From Acholeplasmataceae bacterium (GTDB lineage: Bacteria; Bacillota_I; Bacilli_A; Acholeplasmatales; Acholeplasmataceae): DNA of 41,425 nt. The notes under the pieces were generated by a model. The model saw nothing but the letters and a program-made list of their open reading frames with translations. It ran no database searches and had not been told where the DNA came from. Numbering within the stretch: the stretch's first letter is position 1; each line of letters begins with the position of its first letter. Where the stretch lies: NCBI GenBank assembly GCA_012837585.1, contig DUQW01000088.1, positions 1-41,425 of the forward strand. The letters run 5' to 3'. Of this stretch, positions 1 to 8,016 are shown piece by piece. A program made the position numbers and the translations under genes.

Positions 1-599
1 ACAACATCATATCCTTCATTTTTTGCTTTTTGAAGTCCGTCATAAATTACACTTGAAGGATCAGCAAATTGTTCTTTTGAATAAAAAGCTACTTTAGCGC
101 GATCGGCCCATATTTTTAATTGTTCGATAGCACCAGCTCTAAAAGTATCACCAGCAATAACTAATACTTTATGACCTTCAGATAGGAATTGATGAGCAAT
201 TTTTCCAATTGAAGTTGTTTTACCAACTCCATTAACACCTACAAAAAGATAAACGTTAATTTTATCTTTATCATATGTTAAGTCAGTAATAACAACCTCA
301 TCTTTTAAATATATTTCAAATAATTTATCGACAATTATTTCTGATAGTTCACTTGGATCTTCAATTTTCTTTGAGTTGATTTCTTTTTTTAATTCATCAA
401 CAAAATATAATACAGTATCAACACCTACGTCAGCTTGAATAAAAATATCTTCAATTGAATCAAATAGTTCATCATCAATACGATCGCTAGATTCTAAAAT
501 ATCTCTTAAATTATCTAAAGCTTGTCTTGAACGGTGAAGCCCCATTTCATATTTATTTGTTTTTGGTTTTCTTCTAAATATTCTCTTAAAAAAACTCAA
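1..599 (-). CDS. ftsY: Signal recognition particle receptor FtsY (5' part, runs off window)
   Basis: SRP-receptor GTPase that docks SRP-ribosome complexes at the membrane. Not in the ORF track; found by translating the reverse complement. The visible ~199 residues hold the helical N domain and the start of the G domain, with P-loop GVNGVGKTTS and the GDTFRAGAIEQL motif shared by FtsY and Ffh. The N-terminus is short and basic (SFFKRIFRRKPK) with no long acidic A domain, which favours FtsY over Ffh. I chose a TTG start at 599 because AAAGGA sits 10 nt upstream. A GTG at 608 is in frame but only 1 nt from that Shine-Dalgarno. The gene continues beyond position 1. It appears to have its own extended -10 promoter and not to be read from topA. 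Confidence 0.93.
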   Translation of the reverse strand, partial: MSFFKRIFRRKPKTNKYEMGLHRSRQALDNLRDILESSDRIDDELFDSIEDIFIQADVGVDTVLYFVDELKKEINSKKIEDPSELSEIIVDKLFEIYLKDEVVITDLTYDKDKINVYLFVGVNGVGKTTSIGKIAHQFLSEGHKVLVIAGDTFRAGAIEQLKIWADRAKVAFYSKEQFADPSSVIYDGLQKAKNEGYDV

Positions 600-625
600 A
601 GGTATCACATCCTTTACCCTATGAT

Positions 626-634
626 ATTATATCA
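626..634 (-). promoter_or_regulatory. Extended -10 promoter of ftsY
   Basis: The minus strand reads TGATATAAT (TATAAT at 626-631, TG at 633-634), a perfect extended -10 box about 27 nt ahead of the ftsY start. No good -35 is visible, as is common for extended -10 promoters. It lies just after the terminator U-tract of the small RNA, so ftsY is probably transcribed independently. Confidence 0.6.
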
Positions 635-653
635 TAATAAAGATAATATTAAT

Positions 654-683
654 AAAAAAAGCGACCCTCTTGGGGAGAGGGTC
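654..683 (-). terminator. Intrinsic terminator of the small RNA
   Basis: A GC-rich stem pairs 676-683 with 663-670 (minus strand GACCCTCT/AGAGGGTC) around a CCCCA loop, followed by GC and seven U (654-660). It is a strong minus-strand Rho-independent terminator upstream of the ftsY promoter. Confidence 0.85.
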
Positions 684-753
684 TAATTAAGGGGATTTAG
701 TGTGAATAAATCACACTATAGGGGATAAGTAACATCTATAAAATTAGATGCAC
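654..753 (-). ncRNA. Candidate ~100-nt C-rich small RNA
   Basis: Between topA and ftsY the minus strand carries a complete small transcription unit without an ORF: promoter at 758-786, three hairpins and an intrinsic terminator. Hairpin 1 pairs 745-750 with 733-738 (6 bp). Hairpin 2 pairs 711-718 with 698-705 (8 bp, 5-nt loop). Hairpin 3 is the terminator. UCCCC occurs three times, at 721-725, 691-695 and 672-676: two copies in the linkers between hairpins, and the third largely in the terminator loop. Unpaired UCCC motifs that bind Shine-Dalgarno sequences are typical of Firmicutes trans-acting sRNAs such as RsaE/RoxS. Function is inference. It lacks the conserved SRP RNA domain and is too short for 6S RNA. 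Confidence 0.65.
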
Positions 754-757
754 TTAA

Positions 758-786
758 ATTATAACACAGTTTTTACAAATTGTAAA
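758..786 (-). promoter_or_regulatory. Sigma-A promoter of the small RNA with palindromic operator
   Basis: Minus strand: -35 TTTACA (781-786), 17-nt spacer, -10 TATAAT (758-763), a near-consensus housekeeping promoter. A perfect 15-nt palindrome TTTACAAATTGTAAA (772-786) covers the -35 and part of the spacer. A further inverted copy of the half-site at 793-798 gives the array TTTACA, TGTAAA, TTTACA. This layout suggests a repressor site; the regulator is unknown. Confidence 0.7.
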
Positions 787-841
787 CATTAATTTACATT
801 TCAATAAGAAATGGCATTACTTACGCATTTAATATGAATTG

Positions 842-2665
842 TTATTCATCTTTTTCTTCAATTTGTTTAGTGCTTCGTTTTGGTTTATCTGTTTCTATAT
901 TTTCGGTATATTTACATTTTGGAAAATTCGAACAACCAATAAATCTACCATAATTCGAATATTTATATTCTAGTGGATTACCGCATAGCGGGCACATTGT
1001 ACCCGTTTTTTCATTTGGTATAAAGGGCATGTTTTTATCTGCATATTGATAGATTGGCATAAAGTGATTATAGAATCTACGAAGTGTTTCAGTACGATCT
1101 TTTTTACCTTCGGCAATCTCATCTAAAACTGTTTCAAGTCTTGACGTATATTCATAGTTAATAATCTTGCTAAAATACTCAGTTAAAGCTTTTGAAGTAC
1201 GCATTCCTAATTTTGTTGGTACGAATCTTCTTTTTTCGGATCTTACATAATCTCTTTGTCTTAAAGTTGAGATAATATGTGCATATGTTGAAGGTCTACC
1301 AATTCCTAATTGTTCAAGTTTTTTAATTAGAGTAGCCTCAGAGTATCTAGTTGGTGGTTCGGTTTGTTTTTCATTGAATTTTAACTTCGCATTTACAAGT
1401 TCTTCACCAACTTCAAATTTTGGTAAAACCTTATCTTTATTATCATCTTTAATAATGGTATAACCTTTAAATGTTTGAATAACTTCTTCTGTTTCAAAAT
1501 CATGATCATTACTTGTAACAGTAATCTTAGTTACATCATATTTGCTGTCTGCCATTAATGCTTCTAAAGTTCTTTCATAGATCATTTTATATAATCTAAA
1601 TTGATCTTTATCTAAGTATGATTCAACTAATTCAGGAGTTAGTTTAACATCAGTAGGTCTAATTGCTTCATGGGCATCTTGTGATTGGTCTGATTGTTTT
1701 TGATTATAAAAGCCTAAATATTCTTTACCGTATTTTTCTTGGATAAAATCTCTTGCCGGGTATAAAAATTCGTTTGATAATCTTGTTGAGTCAGTACGCA
1801 TATACGTAATTAAACCAGTAATATCACCATTTATTTGAATACCTTCATATAATTGCTGAGCAACACGCATTGTCTTACTTGCTGAATATCTTAAGATGTT
1901 ATTAGCGTCTTGTTGTAATGTTGATGTAATATAAGCTGGTTTAGCTTTTGATGTTCTAACTCTTTTATCAATACTTTTAACTATATAAGGTCCAGTTACT
2001 TCTTCTTTAATAAGGTTAGCTTCTTCTAATTTAATTAAATCTTTATGTTGTTTAATATAGTTAAAGTCTATTTTATTATATATTAATTTAATATCATAGT
2101 AAGTTTCTGGAATAAATGCTTGAATTTCTTCTTCAAGTTCAACCACTAGCCTCAAGGCAACACTTTGAACTCTTCCTGCCGATTTAGCTTTAATTTTCTT
2201 TTTAACTAAATTAGATAATTTAAAACCAATAATTCGATCGACAATTCTTCTTGTTTCTTGAGATTCAACTAAATCTATATTAATTTTCTTTAAGTTATTT
2301 AATTCTTGTGAGACAGTCTTTTTAGTAATTTCTTTAAATTCAGCTCTATTTTTAGCATTTTCATCTAAATTTAAAATTTGTGATAAATGCCAAGCGATTG
2401 CCTCTCCTTCTCTATCAGGGTCAGTTGCAAGGATTACTTCTTTACCTTTGGCTGCCTTAATTAACTCCTCAACTACTTTTTCCTTACCTTTAGTTATTTC
2501 ATATCGAGGTTTAAAATCATTTTGAATATCAACGCCTAAATCACCACGGCCTGAAGTTGCTAAATCTCTAATGTGACCGACCGAAGCTAAAACTTGGACG
2601 TCTCGTCCAACATAACTTTTGATAGTTTTAGCTTTTGATGGAGATTCCACAATTAATAATTTCAT
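842..2665 (-). CDS. topA: DNA topoisomerase I (type IA)
   Basis: Relaxes negative supercoils behind RNA polymerase by single-strand cutting and strand passage. The N-terminal TOPRIM domain has E7 (IVESPSKAKTI) and the DxDxE metal site TDPDREGE (D82, D84, E86). The catalytic tyrosine is Y288 in LITYMRTDSTR. One C-terminal four-cysteine zinc element (CPLCG...GCSNFPKC) is present, fewer than the several found in longer homologues; at 607 aa it is a compact version. The ATG at 2665 follows a GGAAAGAGAGGG Shine-Dalgarno. It is a single gene with its own promoter. No separate terminator is visible before the small-RNA promoter, so read-through into the sRNA terminator is possible. Confidence 0.97.
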   Translation of the reverse strand: MKLLIVESPSKAKTIKSYVGRDVQVLASVGHIRDLATSGRGDLGVDIQNDFKPRYEITKGKEKVVEELIKAAKGKEVILATDPDREGEAIAWHLSQILNLDENAKNRAEFKEITKKTVSQELNNLKKINIDLVESQETRRIVDRIIGFKLSNLVKKKIKAKSAGRVQSVALRLVVELEEEIQAFIPETYYDIKLIYNKIDFNYIKQHKDLIKLEEANLIKEEVTGPYIVKSIDKRVRTSKAKPAYITSTLQQDANNILRYSASKTMRVAQQLYEGIQINGDITGLITYMRTDSTRLSNEFLYPARDFIQEKYGKEYLGFYNQKQSDQSQDAHEAIRPTDVKLTPELVESYLDKDQFRLYKMIYERTLEALMADSKYDVTKITVTSNDHDFETEEVIQTFKGYTIIKDDNKDKVLPKFEVGEELVNAKLKFNEKQTEPPTRYSEATLIKKLEQLGIGRPSTYAHIISTLRQRDYVRSEKRRFVPTKLGMRTSKALTEYFSKIINYEYTSRLETVLDEIAEGKKDRTETLRRFYNHFMPIYQYADKNMPFIPNEKTGTMCPLCGNPLEYKYSNYGRFIGCSNFPKCKYTENIETDKPKRSTKQIEEKDE

Positions 2666-2691
2666 TAATAATTCCCTCTCTTTCCTTTATA

Positions 2692-2719
2692 ATTATATAT
2701 TCTATTTTTGATTTGTCAA
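2692..2719 (-). promoter_or_regulatory. topA promoter
   Basis: Minus strand: consensus -35 TTGACA (2714-2719), 16-nt spacer, -10 TATAAT (2692-2697). Expected start of transcription is near 2685, giving a ~20-nt leader that is mostly Shine-Dalgarno. Confidence 0.8.
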
Positions 2720-2791
2720 GTTATAAAAATTTAAGTTTTTTTATATATATTTATTAAAATATATAATAGTTTTTAATTTTATTTTGTTTAT

Positions 2792-2814
2792 AAAAAAAAG
2801 AGATTACAAATCTC
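2792..2814 (-). terminator. Terminator overlapping the rnhB stop codon
   Basis: Minus strand: GAGATT/AATCTC stem (2809-2814 with 2800-2805), 3-nt loop, then eight U. The rnhB stop codon (2804-2806) lies inside the hairpin, so the terminator doubles as the gene's 3' end and closes the five-gene operon. Confidence 0.8.
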
Positions 2815-3415
2815 CTTTTTCTAAAATATTTTTAACAGGTTTAAATGTTTTACGATGTATTTCGGAAACACCATGTATTTTTAATAACTCTAAATGTCTT
2901 TTAGTCGGATATCCCATATGTTTAGAAAATTCATACATTGGATATTTTGTATCATAATCTTCCATTAATTTATCACGATACGTTTTCGCGATAATTGAAG
3001 CACAAGCGATACTAAAACTAGTCATATCTCCTTTAGTAATTGATATTTGCGAAATATTAGAATTAATATGTTCAAAATCAATTAATAACATATTAGGTTT
3101 GATTGTCAAGTTACTAACGGCTCGCTCCATCGCAATTTGACTTGCGACTTTAATGTTATAAAGATCAATCTCCTGGGCACTTACAACACCAATTCCAATT
3201 GATTTAGCATGTTTTTTAATTAAGATGGCTAAATCTTTGCGGTTCTTTTTAGTTAGTTTTTTAGAATCATTAACTTTTATTAATTCCGGATGGTAATCAA
3301 TAATAACTGCTGCAGCAACTACTGGCCCTGCAAGAGGCCCCCTTCCCGCTTCATCAATACCAGCAATAAAATTAATATTATGTTTTAGTTTTATGTTGTT
3401 ATCATGGCCGTTCAA
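2804..3415 (-). CDS. rnhB: Ribonuclease HII
   Basis: Removes RNA from RNA-DNA hybrids, including single misincorporated ribonucleotides. The motif GIDEAGRGPLAGP at residues 19-31 holds the catalytic Asp-Glu pair (D21, E22), and LLIDFEH carries a later active-site Asp. Its 203 aa are normal for the family. The start is a TTG at 3415 preceded by AGGAGG with 8-nt spacing; no in-frame ATG is available nearby. It overlaps the 3' end of rbgA by 14 bp and is last in the operon. The rbgA-rnhB pairing is the same as in Bacillus (ylqF-rnhB). Confidence 0.96.
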   Translation of the reverse strand: MNGHDNNIKLKHNINFIAGIDEAGRGPLAGPVVAAAVIIDYHPELIKVNDSKKLTKKNRKDLAILIKKHAKSIGIGVVSAQEIDLYNIKVASQIAMERAVSNLTIKPNMLLIDFEHINSNISQISITKGDMTSFSIACASIIAKTYRDKLMEDYDTKYPMYEFSKHMGYPTKRHLELLKIHGVSEIHRKTFKPVKNILEKGDL

Positions 3416-4244
3416 AAGAAAGTCCTCCTAAACGATTTTGACGAATATCTTTTAAGATAATTCCGTAAACTCTATCATAATCAATTTCTTTACCTGGAAG
3501 TAGGGCGCCTTGAGTTTTCCCAATATGGTCTAATATTCTTATTGGGTCTTTAATTGAATCAAGGCGATATCTCATTTTTAGTTGTTCCGGATAGTATTTT
3601 GATAAATACTCTAAACAATATATTACAACGTCATCAAGTGGCAAAATATCATCTCTAATTGCACCCGTAATAGCTAGATTATATCCGGTAGTTTGATCAA
3701 ATTTAGGCCATAATACACCTGGGGTATCAAGTAGTTCAAACTCATCAGATAATCGATACCAATTAAGTTTGCGGGTTACTCCCGGTCTATTTTCCACAAT
3801 TGCGACAGACCTAGTCCCTAAATTATTAATTAAAGTAGATTTTCCAACATTAGGAATACCTAAAATCATCGTTTTAAAAGGTGTTAATTGACGTCCTTTA
3901 GCTAAAATTTTTTCGACTTTATCATGTAATATAACATTTCTAACAAGTGGATAAATTTTAGATAAACTTCTTTTATCAGTGGCATCAATTTGAAGGGTAT
4001 AAAACCCTTCTTTTTTATAATAGGTTTCCCACTCAGATAAAACTTTTTTATCAGCTAAATCACTTTTATTAAGTAAAATTAGAGTTGGTTTATCTTTTAC
4101 TCTTTTTAATATTTCTGGATTCATACTTGATTTAGGAATTCTAGAATCAAGTAAAATCATTACAATATCAACTAATTTTAAGTGTTTTTCAAGTTCGCGA
4201 AAAGACTTCGCCATATGACCTGGATACCAGTTAATATTACTCAT
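3402..4244 (-). CDS. rbgA: Ribosome biogenesis GTPase RbgA (YlqF)
   Basis: Late 50S assembly GTPase. It shows the circularly permuted motif order of this family: G4 NKSDLAD near residue 60 comes before the P-loop GIPNVGKST near 130 and G3 DTPGVLWP near 173. The N-terminus NWYPGHMAKS is the family signature, and 280 aa is the usual length. ATG at 4244 follows GGAGGT at good spacing. It sits 4 nt after lepB and overlaps rnhB. Confidence 0.96.
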   Translation of the reverse strand: MSNINWYPGHMAKSFRELEKHLKLVDIVMILLDSRIPKSSMNPEILKRVKDKPTLILLNKSDLADKKVLSEWETYYKKEGFYTLQIDATDKRSLSKIYPLVRNVILHDKVEKILAKGRQLTPFKTMILGIPNVGKSTLINNLGTRSVAIVENRPGVTRKLNWYRLSDEFELLDTPGVLWPKFDQTTGYNLAITGAIRDDILPLDDVVIYCLEYLSKYYPEQLKMRYRLDSIKDPIRILDHIGKTQGALLPGKEIDYDRVYGIILKDIRQNRLGGLSFERP

Positions 4245-4248
4245 CTAA

Positions 4249-5019
4249 TCAACCTCCAAACTTAAAAATCATTTTTCCTCCAATTTGAGAAATATGAAAT
4301 GCACCGAAGTGCCTTGAATCACTTGAATTATTAAAATTATCTCCAAGTGCTATATAATAATCTTTTGAAAGCGTAACTTCGTCATCATAATTACCATTAT
4401 GTAATTCAAGCTCGACCATTTTCATGTATTCATCTTTTGAAAACATAGTCGGTGATCTATCTTCTTTTAAATACCTATTTTGGTATAACGTGTCATTAAC
4501 AAAAATAAAACCAAAGCCCGGAATAGTTTCTTTAAAACTTATTTTATCACCAGGAACTGCAATCACTCTTTTAATAATTAGTTCCTTTCCGTTAGAACCA
4601 TCACGTGAAATAATTATTACATCATCAATCTTTGGAACATAGTTAAATTTATAAATTAAAATATCTTGATTATGGTGCAGAGTTTGCTCCATAGAGCGAC
4701 CATCCACTTTTCCAGAAACTATTACATTACCAAAAATCATAATAATAATTGATGTCATTACGACCATCGGTGCAATGAAATCATATATTTTAAATTCTTT
4801 AGAAGTTTCATCTATTTCTTCATTATAAATATAAGTTTTAATGAATATATATAATAGATATACAATCGATAATAAAGCTCCAATTATATAAATAATTGGA
4901 AGCCACGCTTTAGTTAAAGGGTTGTTAAAAGTAACAATTATCATCAAGATATTTGTTATAAATAAGACTGTACTTATATATAAATATGAAAGTGATTTTT
5001 CTTTGGAAAGATAATTCAT
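4249..5019 (-). CDS. lepB: Type I signal peptidase with extended membrane anchor
   Basis: Cleaves Sec signal peptides on the outer face of the membrane. Catalytic Ser109 lies in DGRSMEQTL, the general-base Lys150 in LIIKRVIAVPGD, and the late conserved box GDNFNNSSDSR is present. Three hydrophobic helices precede the catalytic domain (about 11-30, 40-62 and 80-102), whereas Gram-positive SipS-type enzymes usually have one. The start overlaps the ftsK stop as ATGA. The only AGGA is about 15 nt upstream, so translation is probably coupled to ftsK. Confidence 0.94.
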   Translation of the reverse strand: MNYLSKEKSLSYLYISTVLFITNILMIIVTFNNPLTKAWLPIIYIIGALLSIVYLLYIFIKTYIYNEEIDETSKEFKIYDFIAPMVVMTSIIIMIFGNVIVSGKVDGRSMEQTLHHNQDILIYKFNYVPKIDDVIIISRDGSNGKELIIKRVIAVPGDKISFKETIPGFGFIFVNDTLYQNRYLKEDRSPTMFSKDEYMKMVELELHNGNYDDEVTLSKDYYIALGDNFNNSSDSRHFGAFHISQIGGKMIFKFGG

Positions 5020-7130
5020 ATATTCTTTAATACTTCCTCTAATTGATCTTGAGTTTTAATTAATACTTCTCTAGCAACTGTTCCTTGTGCCTCTGATACA
5101 ATGTGGTAATTTTCTAAAGCATCAACTAATGTTTGGGCACGATTAAAGCCTATTGAAAATTCCTTTTGTATACTATTAATTGAACAACGTTGTTCTTGAA
5201 CAACAAATTTAGCTACAGGAACGAATAATTCATCTGATAAATCCATCATAAATTTCGCTTTTTGCTGTAATTCTTCGTGTTGGAAGACATAGTTAGGTTC
5301 ACTATGTTTTCTAATAAAGTCAGTTACATCATAAATTTCGCTATCTGGAATCCAAGCACCTTGAAGTCGAATAACTTGATCAGTTTCTTTAAAAAGCATA
5401 TCTCCTTTACCAAGTAAGCTTTCAGCTCCTTGAGAGTCTAGAATTGTTACTGAGTCAACAAATGAAGCAACTCTAAAGGCAATTCTTGACGGAATATTAG
5501 CTTTAATAGTTCCCTTAACAACATCTGTTGTTGGTCTTTGTGTTGCTACTAATAAGTGAATGCCGGCTGCTCTTGCTTTTTGAGTAATTCTTTGAATTGA
5601 GTTTTCAACGTCTTGAGCTGCAACTACCATTAAGTCAGCTAACTCATCAATTACAATAACGATATATGGCATTTTATCGCCTTGGGCTGCGCCATTTAAG
5701 ATGTTTTTGTTATATGATTGAATATCACGGCTTCTATTTTCGGCAAAAGTTTTAAATCTTTTTTCCATTTCATCAACAACCCATTTTAAAGCTGTTGCTG
5801 CCATCTTAGCATCAGTAATAACTGGAGTAATCAAGTGTGGTAAATCATTATATGGTTGTAATTCTACCATTTTCGGGTCAATTAAAATCAGTTTTAAATC
5901 TTCCGGCGTATTTTTAAGTAGTAAACTAACTAATATAGTATTAACACAAACACTCTTACCACTATTAGTCGCACCCGCAATTAATCCGTGAGGCATCTTT
6001 TGAATATCTGTGTAAATATTTTCACCATCAATATCAACACCTAAGGCTACTCTTAGTGGTTTATCTTCGTAATCAGTAAATTCTGGAGTATCAACAACAT
6101 TACCGAATTTAACAATTTCTGGAACTTCGTTTGGTACTTCGATTCCAACATATGGTTTACCAGGGATTGGAGCTTCAATTCTAATTGAAGATGCCGATAA
6201 ATTCATCATTAAGTTATCTTCAATTGAGTTAACACGTTTTACGTTAACTCCAGCTTCTAATTCAATTTCATAACGAGTAACTGTTGGTCCTTTTTTCGTA
6301 TTAACTACTCTACCATCAATACTAAATTGAGCTAATGTTGAGTTAATAACTTCAACTTGACGAATTAACCACTCAGGTTGTGAGTCAAGTTCCAAATCTT
6401 TTTTCGAAAACATTTTAACGCTTGGCATAACGTATTGAGATTCAAATGTTTGTTTTTTAGCTTTTGGCTGAGGAGCAACTTCTTCTTCGATAGGTTCTTT
6501 AGAAACTTCTTCAAAGACATTAAGTTTTTGTTCCATTTCCATTGCTTCTTCAACAGTGTATGTAGTTGGAGTATGATAAATATCAAACTCTTCAAAATTT
6601 TGTGGTGTTGTAGGTTCTTCTAAAGTTTCTTCTTCAAGTGGTTTTACTGGTTCATAATTAACTGTTTTTGCTTTAGCATCTTTATGATCATCATAAAATG
6701 CACTTGATGATTGTGGTTTATTAACTTCTTTAAAGAAACCAATAGGTTTAATTAATGTTTCTTTTTTAGAAGCAACTTCAGATTTTTCAACTTCTGGTTT
6801 ATGAACTGGGCTACCTAAAAATTGTTCTCTTGATTCATCAGTAACAATATTGGTAAATTCGCTATATTGAGATCTTTCTTCAGCTGAAATTTTACGTGAT
6901 TTTTCATCACGGAAAGTATCATAACGGGTATCAACATCACCAGTGTCAACTACTTTTACTTCAGGTACAAAAACGTCAACTACTTTTCTTCCCCAAATAG
7001 GAGAAACAGGTTTAGTTGGTTTGAATTTAGTATCAGTTCTTAATCCTTCAATTTTGACAATTTGAGGAATAACAAAGATTGTTTTTTTACTTTCATATTT
7101 GTTATTTTGTTCTTTTTTCCTTCTTTGCAT
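5016..7130 (-). CDS. FtsK/SpoIIIE-family DNA translocase, soluble SftA-like form
   Basis: ATP-driven DNA pump for chromosome clearance at division. The motor domain has Walker A GATNSGKSVCVN and Walker B IVIVIDELADLM. A C-terminal winged-helix gamma domain (about 635-700) would read directional DNA motifs. The N-terminal ~250 residues are polar and acidic with no transmembrane segment, unlike classical FtsK/SpoIIIE; Bacillus SftA is the known soluble form. The ORF track starts at 7163, but I place the start at ATG 7130 (704 aa) because GAGGAGG lies 9 nt upstream and no ribosome site precedes 7163. It overlaps the preceding membrane-protein gene by 29 bp. Confidence 0.93.
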   Translation of the reverse strand: MQRRKKEQNNKYESKKTIFVIPQIVKIEGLRTDTKFKPTKPVSPIWGRKVVDVFVPEVKVVDTGDVDTRYDTFRDEKSRKISAEERSQYSEFTNIVTDESREQFLGSPVHKPEVEKSEVASKKETLIKPIGFFKEVNKPQSSSAFYDDHKDAKAKTVNYEPVKPLEEETLEEPTTPQNFEEFDIYHTPTTYTVEEAMEMEQKLNVFEEVSKEPIEEEVAPQPKAKKQTFESQYVMPSVKMFSKKDLELDSQPEWLIRQVEVINSTLAQFSIDGRVVNTKKGPTVTRYEIELEAGVNVKRVNSIEDNLMMNLSASSIRIEAPIPGKPYVGIEVPNEVPEIVKFGNVVDTPEFTDYEDKPLRVALGVDIDGENIYTDIQKMPHGLIAGATNSGKSVCVNTILVSLLLKNTPEDLKLILIDPKMVELQPYNDLPHLITPVITDAKMAATALKWVVDEMEKRFKTFAENRSRDIQSYNKNILNGAAQGDKMPYIVIVIDELADLMVVAAQDVENSIQRITQKARAAGIHLLVATQRPTTDVVKGTIKANIPSRIAFRVASFVDSVTILDSQGAESLLGKGDMLFKETDQVIRLQGAWIPDSEIYDVTDFIRKHSEPNYVFQHEELQQKAKFMMDLSDELFVPVAKFVVQEQRCSINSIQKEFSIGFNRAQTLVDALENYHIVSEAQGTVAREVLIKTQDQLEEVLKNI

Positions 7131-7881
7131 TGTCTTCTTCCTCCTCAGTTTTAATATATTCATTTAATTCTTCCATTGATGCTTCTTCATTAATTTCCGA
7201 TTCAAATATTTTTTTACTATAAATTTTATATGTTTCTTCGCCAATGATAATGATGCTATTTATGGCGATTTTTCTAATTATTATTTTAATGGCTTGATCA
7301 ACAGTACCTTTTTTAATCCAGTAAAATGGGTTAACTACTTTTAAAGCTTGCATCATCTTACCTAATTTTGCTCCCGTTGCTGTTTTATAAATTTTAGATT
7401 CAGTAATTTTTTGACCAGTATTCTTTAAGGTAATAATTTTTTTAATAGTATAACCGCGAAACATTTTTAATATTTTAGAACTTAATAATTCATCAATTCT
7501 ATCGGTAATGTAATGAACTAAAACTAATGTTTCATCAATTGTTAGTTCGTATAAAGGGTATTTACTAGAGGGATTAAATTTACTTGCAATATTATGTGCT
7601 AGATCTTTTCCAACTTCATAGACATTTTTAACTGTTGATTGTTTTTTCTCTTTTTCCATTTGTTTAAATCTACTAATGGAATCATCAATGAGCCACTGAA
7701 CTTCATTTTTATCAACATCAGCTTCTTCAACTTTCTTTTTCTTCATTTCTTTATTCATACTCTTAATAACGGCAAGAATATATAAAAGTAATAAGAGTAA
7801 AAAGCCCATAAGAATACCTATTCCAAAGGCGATGATTGTTGGGAGATTTAAATAGTCTTGTAAATTAATTAGAAAAATCAT
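7102..7881 (-). CDS. Membrane-anchored protein of unknown function upstream of the FtsK-like gene
   Basis: I do not recognise this family. About 259 residues: one strong N-terminal transmembrane helix (roughly residues 13-38, ILMGFLLLLLLYILAV), a lysine-rich juxtamembrane stretch, a cytoplasmic mixed alpha/beta domain (about 70-235) and a very acidic then basic tail. The ORF track begins at 7896, but GAGGG lies 6 nt before the ATG at 7881, so I start there. It is first in the operon and overlaps the FtsK-like gene by 29 bp. Because that translocase has no membrane segment, this protein could be its anchor or a divisome partner; that is inference only. Confidence 0.75.
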   Translation of the reverse strand: MIFLINLQDYLNLPTIIAFGIGILMGFLLLLLLYILAVIKSMNKEMKKKKVEEADVDKNEVQWLIDDSISRFKQMEKEKKQSTVKNVYEVGKDLAHNIASKFNPSSKYPLYELTIDETLVLVHYITDRIDELLSSKILKMFRGYTIKKIITLKNTGQKITESKIYKTATGAKLGKMMQALKVVNPFYWIKKGTVDQAIKIIIRKIAINSIIIIGEETYKIYSKKIFESEINEEASMEELNEYIKTEEEEDNAKKEKRTK

Positions 7882-7899
7882 GTGATTCCCTCTCATAAT

Positions 7900-7908
7900 A
7901 TTATAACA
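7900..7908 (-). promoter_or_regulatory. Candidate promoter of the membrane protein-ftsK-lepB-rbgA-rnhB operon
   Basis: Minus strand TGTTATAAT (TATAAT at 7900-7905 with an extended -10 TG). A second TATAAT lies at 7912-7917. No convincing -35 is visible. The nearer box would give a very short leader starting at the Shine-Dalgarno, so the upstream box may be the one used. Confidence 0.4.
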
Positions 7909-8016
7909 TAGATTATAATATTGATTACATAGGAAAATAATCGCAAATAATATGTAAAAATAATATAATTTGCATTTTCAATTATTATTATGAGATAATT
8001 TATTGTGAGGTGTTTT

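Noticed and set aside
654-753. SRP (4.5S) RNA or 6S RNA next to ftsY
   Set aside because: The conserved SRP domain (GGAAG-type apical motif) is absent and the RNA is too short for 6S RNA.
772-786. CopY/BlaI-type operator at the sRNA promoter
   Set aside because: Those sites are TACA-N2-TGTA; here the spacing is three, so the match is not exact.
6365-6595. Small antisense and frame-shifted ORFs such as this one, 16374-16664, 17742-18026 and 32888-33184
   Set aside because: They lie wholly or mostly inside conserved genes in other frames, and I saw no ribosome sites or recognisable proteins supporting them.
7131-7163. Upstream start of the FtsK-like gene
   Set aside because: No ribosome site before 7163, and GAGGAGG points to ATG 7130.
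8005-8016. GTG start of the HAD gene given by the ORF track
   Set aside because: The GTG is part of the ribosome site; ATG at 8017 is correctly spaced.
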